From assembly GCF_005239225.2 (NCBI RefSeq), contig NC_133293.1, forward strand, positions 19,746,333 to 19,810,332: a stretch of 64,000 nt of DNA, read 5' to 3'. Source of the DNA: Populus alba. Taxonomy: Eukaryota; Streptophyta; Magnoliopsida; Malpighiales; Salicaceae. The notes beneath the pieces are model-generated. The model saw nothing but the letters and a program-made list of their open reading frames with translations. It made no database searches and had not been told where the DNA came from. A program made the position numbers and the translations under genes. Of the stretch, positions 62,496 through 64,000 are shown piece by piece. Each line of letters starts with the position of its first letter. The first letter of the stretch is position 1.

Positions 62496-63750
62496 TTTGC
62501 GGACGACCTTGTGTGTTTGTTTCATGGTGGAAAGCATTCGATGCAGAGAAATATGGGATTGATGAAGTTTGTGAAGTTTTGGCTCATCTGTATAGCCTTC
62601 CTAAGGCACAGTATATATGAGTCTGCAAGGATGGAGATTTTTCTTCTTCTAACTAGTCGTCAGATTCACAACTGCAGCCAGTTCCAAAGGTGGGTCAGTT
62701 TTTCTCTTACTTCATTTGTTTCTAAATTCGAATTTTGAAATTTTTTTGTTTCTTACAATGTTCGCAATTGCCATCCTGTCATCAAAGGCTGTTGTTTTCA
62801 GATGGAGCATGGTGGATTGCCTAATGATGGAGAAAGTATTGCTGTTGTTTTCAGAAAACAAAGCAACCTCGTGTAGTGATCAGAAAAGGGATGAGAACTG
62901 CAAACATTGTAGATGTTTTCTGCAAATTGATCCGAGACAGGGATGCTTCATCATATAAACCAGATAACTGAAATTGTGATCTCATGTGCTCTTTTATAGG
63001 AACTTCCATGGAGTGGCCTACCTGCTAATAATGATTCAACTGAAGCAAAGGCAGCTCCAAGTAGGAGTGTTGAATCTGGTGGATCCAAGGACCTAACAAA
63101 GGTTGCCTCAGAAATGCTGAAGGAGCATAAGAAGAGTGATGATAAATCCAAAGCTCCTTGAGGTAGAGGCAAGAGAAGAGCTCGATCATTCCATGATCGA
63201 AGTCTGAGCACAGAACTGAAGCAAGTGGTGACAGGATCAGGGAGAGAGACAGGGACAGTGAGAGTGGGGGGAGAGGGATAGGGATAGGGGCAGAGAGGGA
63301 AAGAGAGCGAGATGAAATTGAAAGAGACAGGGATATATAGAGCTAAGGATCGAGGTCATCCTCGTTCAAAGGATAGAGGAAGAGAATCATCAGGTTAGCT
63401 CCCAAGTTCCTTTTTGTCCAAATGATACACTAAATTTGGAGGTTGGCTCAAACAACTTTGGAATTCAGAAACAACTTTTAAGTGCTCTCGGAACACATTT
63501 ATAATAATATATGATCTTCTAATCTGAATGCAGGCCACACTCGGAGAAATCAAGGCATCATTCACCGGTGTGTCATTTTAACTTCCCTTCCGAGGTTCAT
63601 CCTTTTCCTTTCGTGCACGTCTGTGGCAGTCCTCTTATCGGCGACTGTTTTGCATTTTTAGATCCTTATTACCACAGTTTCTCCGATTCATCAAGAGAGA
63701 AGGATCGATCGACATGGGCATTAGTCATATGCTTGAACTGCCCGTTGGCT
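62496..63750 (+). pseudogene. CYCL1: Cyclin-L (arginine-rich cyclin) 3' fragment, decayed
   Basis: After a good acceptor (TTTTTCATGCAG) the frame reads LRTTLCVCF, which ends the second cyclin-box exon of cyclin L, and then jumps straight to [20 protein letters not shown] and [11 protein letters not shown]. About 30 residues that should stand between are gone. Stops follow in frame: TGA at 62618-62620 and TAG at 62654-62656. The next exon begins at 63000 (ELPWSGLPANNDSTEAKAAP, EMLKEHKKSDDKSKAP) and breaks at TGA 63159-63161, where a shifted frame resumes EVEAREELDHSM. Shreds of the RS-like tail (HSEKSRHHSP; SSREKDRS) follow to about 63.7 kb. Introns are still present, so it is not a processed copy. 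Functional cyclin L partners CDK11-type kinases in splicing; this copy cannot encode it. Confidence 0.82.
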
Positions 63751-64000
63751 TGTGCATGCATGCATTTCCTATCACTTCCGAGAGATGTACCAGCACGAAC
63801 TCCAAAGACACTACCTGTATTATTAACATGGTTGCTTTTACCATATTTCGGCTGCGTTCCTTCGTGAGGAGGGAAGGAAGAAGAAGAAACATCGTGTTCG
63901 GAAAGAAACAAAAATTAAAAAAACATCGAGTTCCATTTTGCTAGTTCCCTCAACACTATCCGCTCTGTACTTGAAACTGGGCCTTTCTGTGCAAATCTTT

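Overview
The window looks like nuclear chromosomal DNA of a woody dicot. AT-rich intergenic DNA, GT-AG introns of about 70 to 3,000 bases, plant-only families (LOB-domain, P-type PPR) and copies of short AT-rich repeats that I associate with Populus and Salix all point that way. Salicaceae, probably Populus, is an inference; no database was searched.

Layout. 1-3783 (+) is the 3' part of a PWWP-domain chromatin protein gene, with a probable spliced 3'UTR. 6250-9658 (+) is an 8-exon gene for a serine-rich plant protein of unknown role. 10516-12357 (-) encodes ribosomal protein uS12 (RPS23). 14657-14932 (-) is a 54-residue PMP3/RCI2 membrane protein gene in two small exons. 16481-17216 (-) is an FMC1-like gene whose first exon I cannot find. 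It sits head to head with GET4 (17474-22402, +, 12 exons). 23218-24887 (-) encodes a ureidoglycolate lyase family protein. 26037-28391 (+) is an intronless PPR gene. 37303-38720 (+) is a class I LOB-domain gene (LBD1/LBD11 type). 51207-53727 (+) encodes mitochondrial ATP synthase subunit d. 55291-60012 (-) encodes an EF-hand plus mitochondrial-carrier protein (SAMTL type). 62496 to about 63.75 kb (+) is a decayed copy of the 3' part of a cyclin-L gene.

Two large gene-poor blocks, 28.4-37.3 kb and 38.7-51.2 kb, hold (AT)n microsatellites, dispersed AT-rich repeats and several recent tandem duplications. The clearest are a 3 x 170 bp array at 49789-50298 and a 2 x 156 bp duplication at 48595-48906.

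The genes are independent housekeeping and developmental loci, not an operon or cluster. Several housekeeping promoters (RPS23, GET4/FMC1-like, ATP synthase d) share site II elements (TGGGCC/T), as expected for genes of translation and mitochondrial function. The carrier gene and the ureidoglycolate lyase gene are also neighbours in Arabidopsis as I recall it, which suggests conserved synteny. I found no sign of a novel multi-gene system. The points most worth checking are the missing FMC1 first exon, the cyclin-L pseudogene, the recent tandem arrays and one long orphan ORF.
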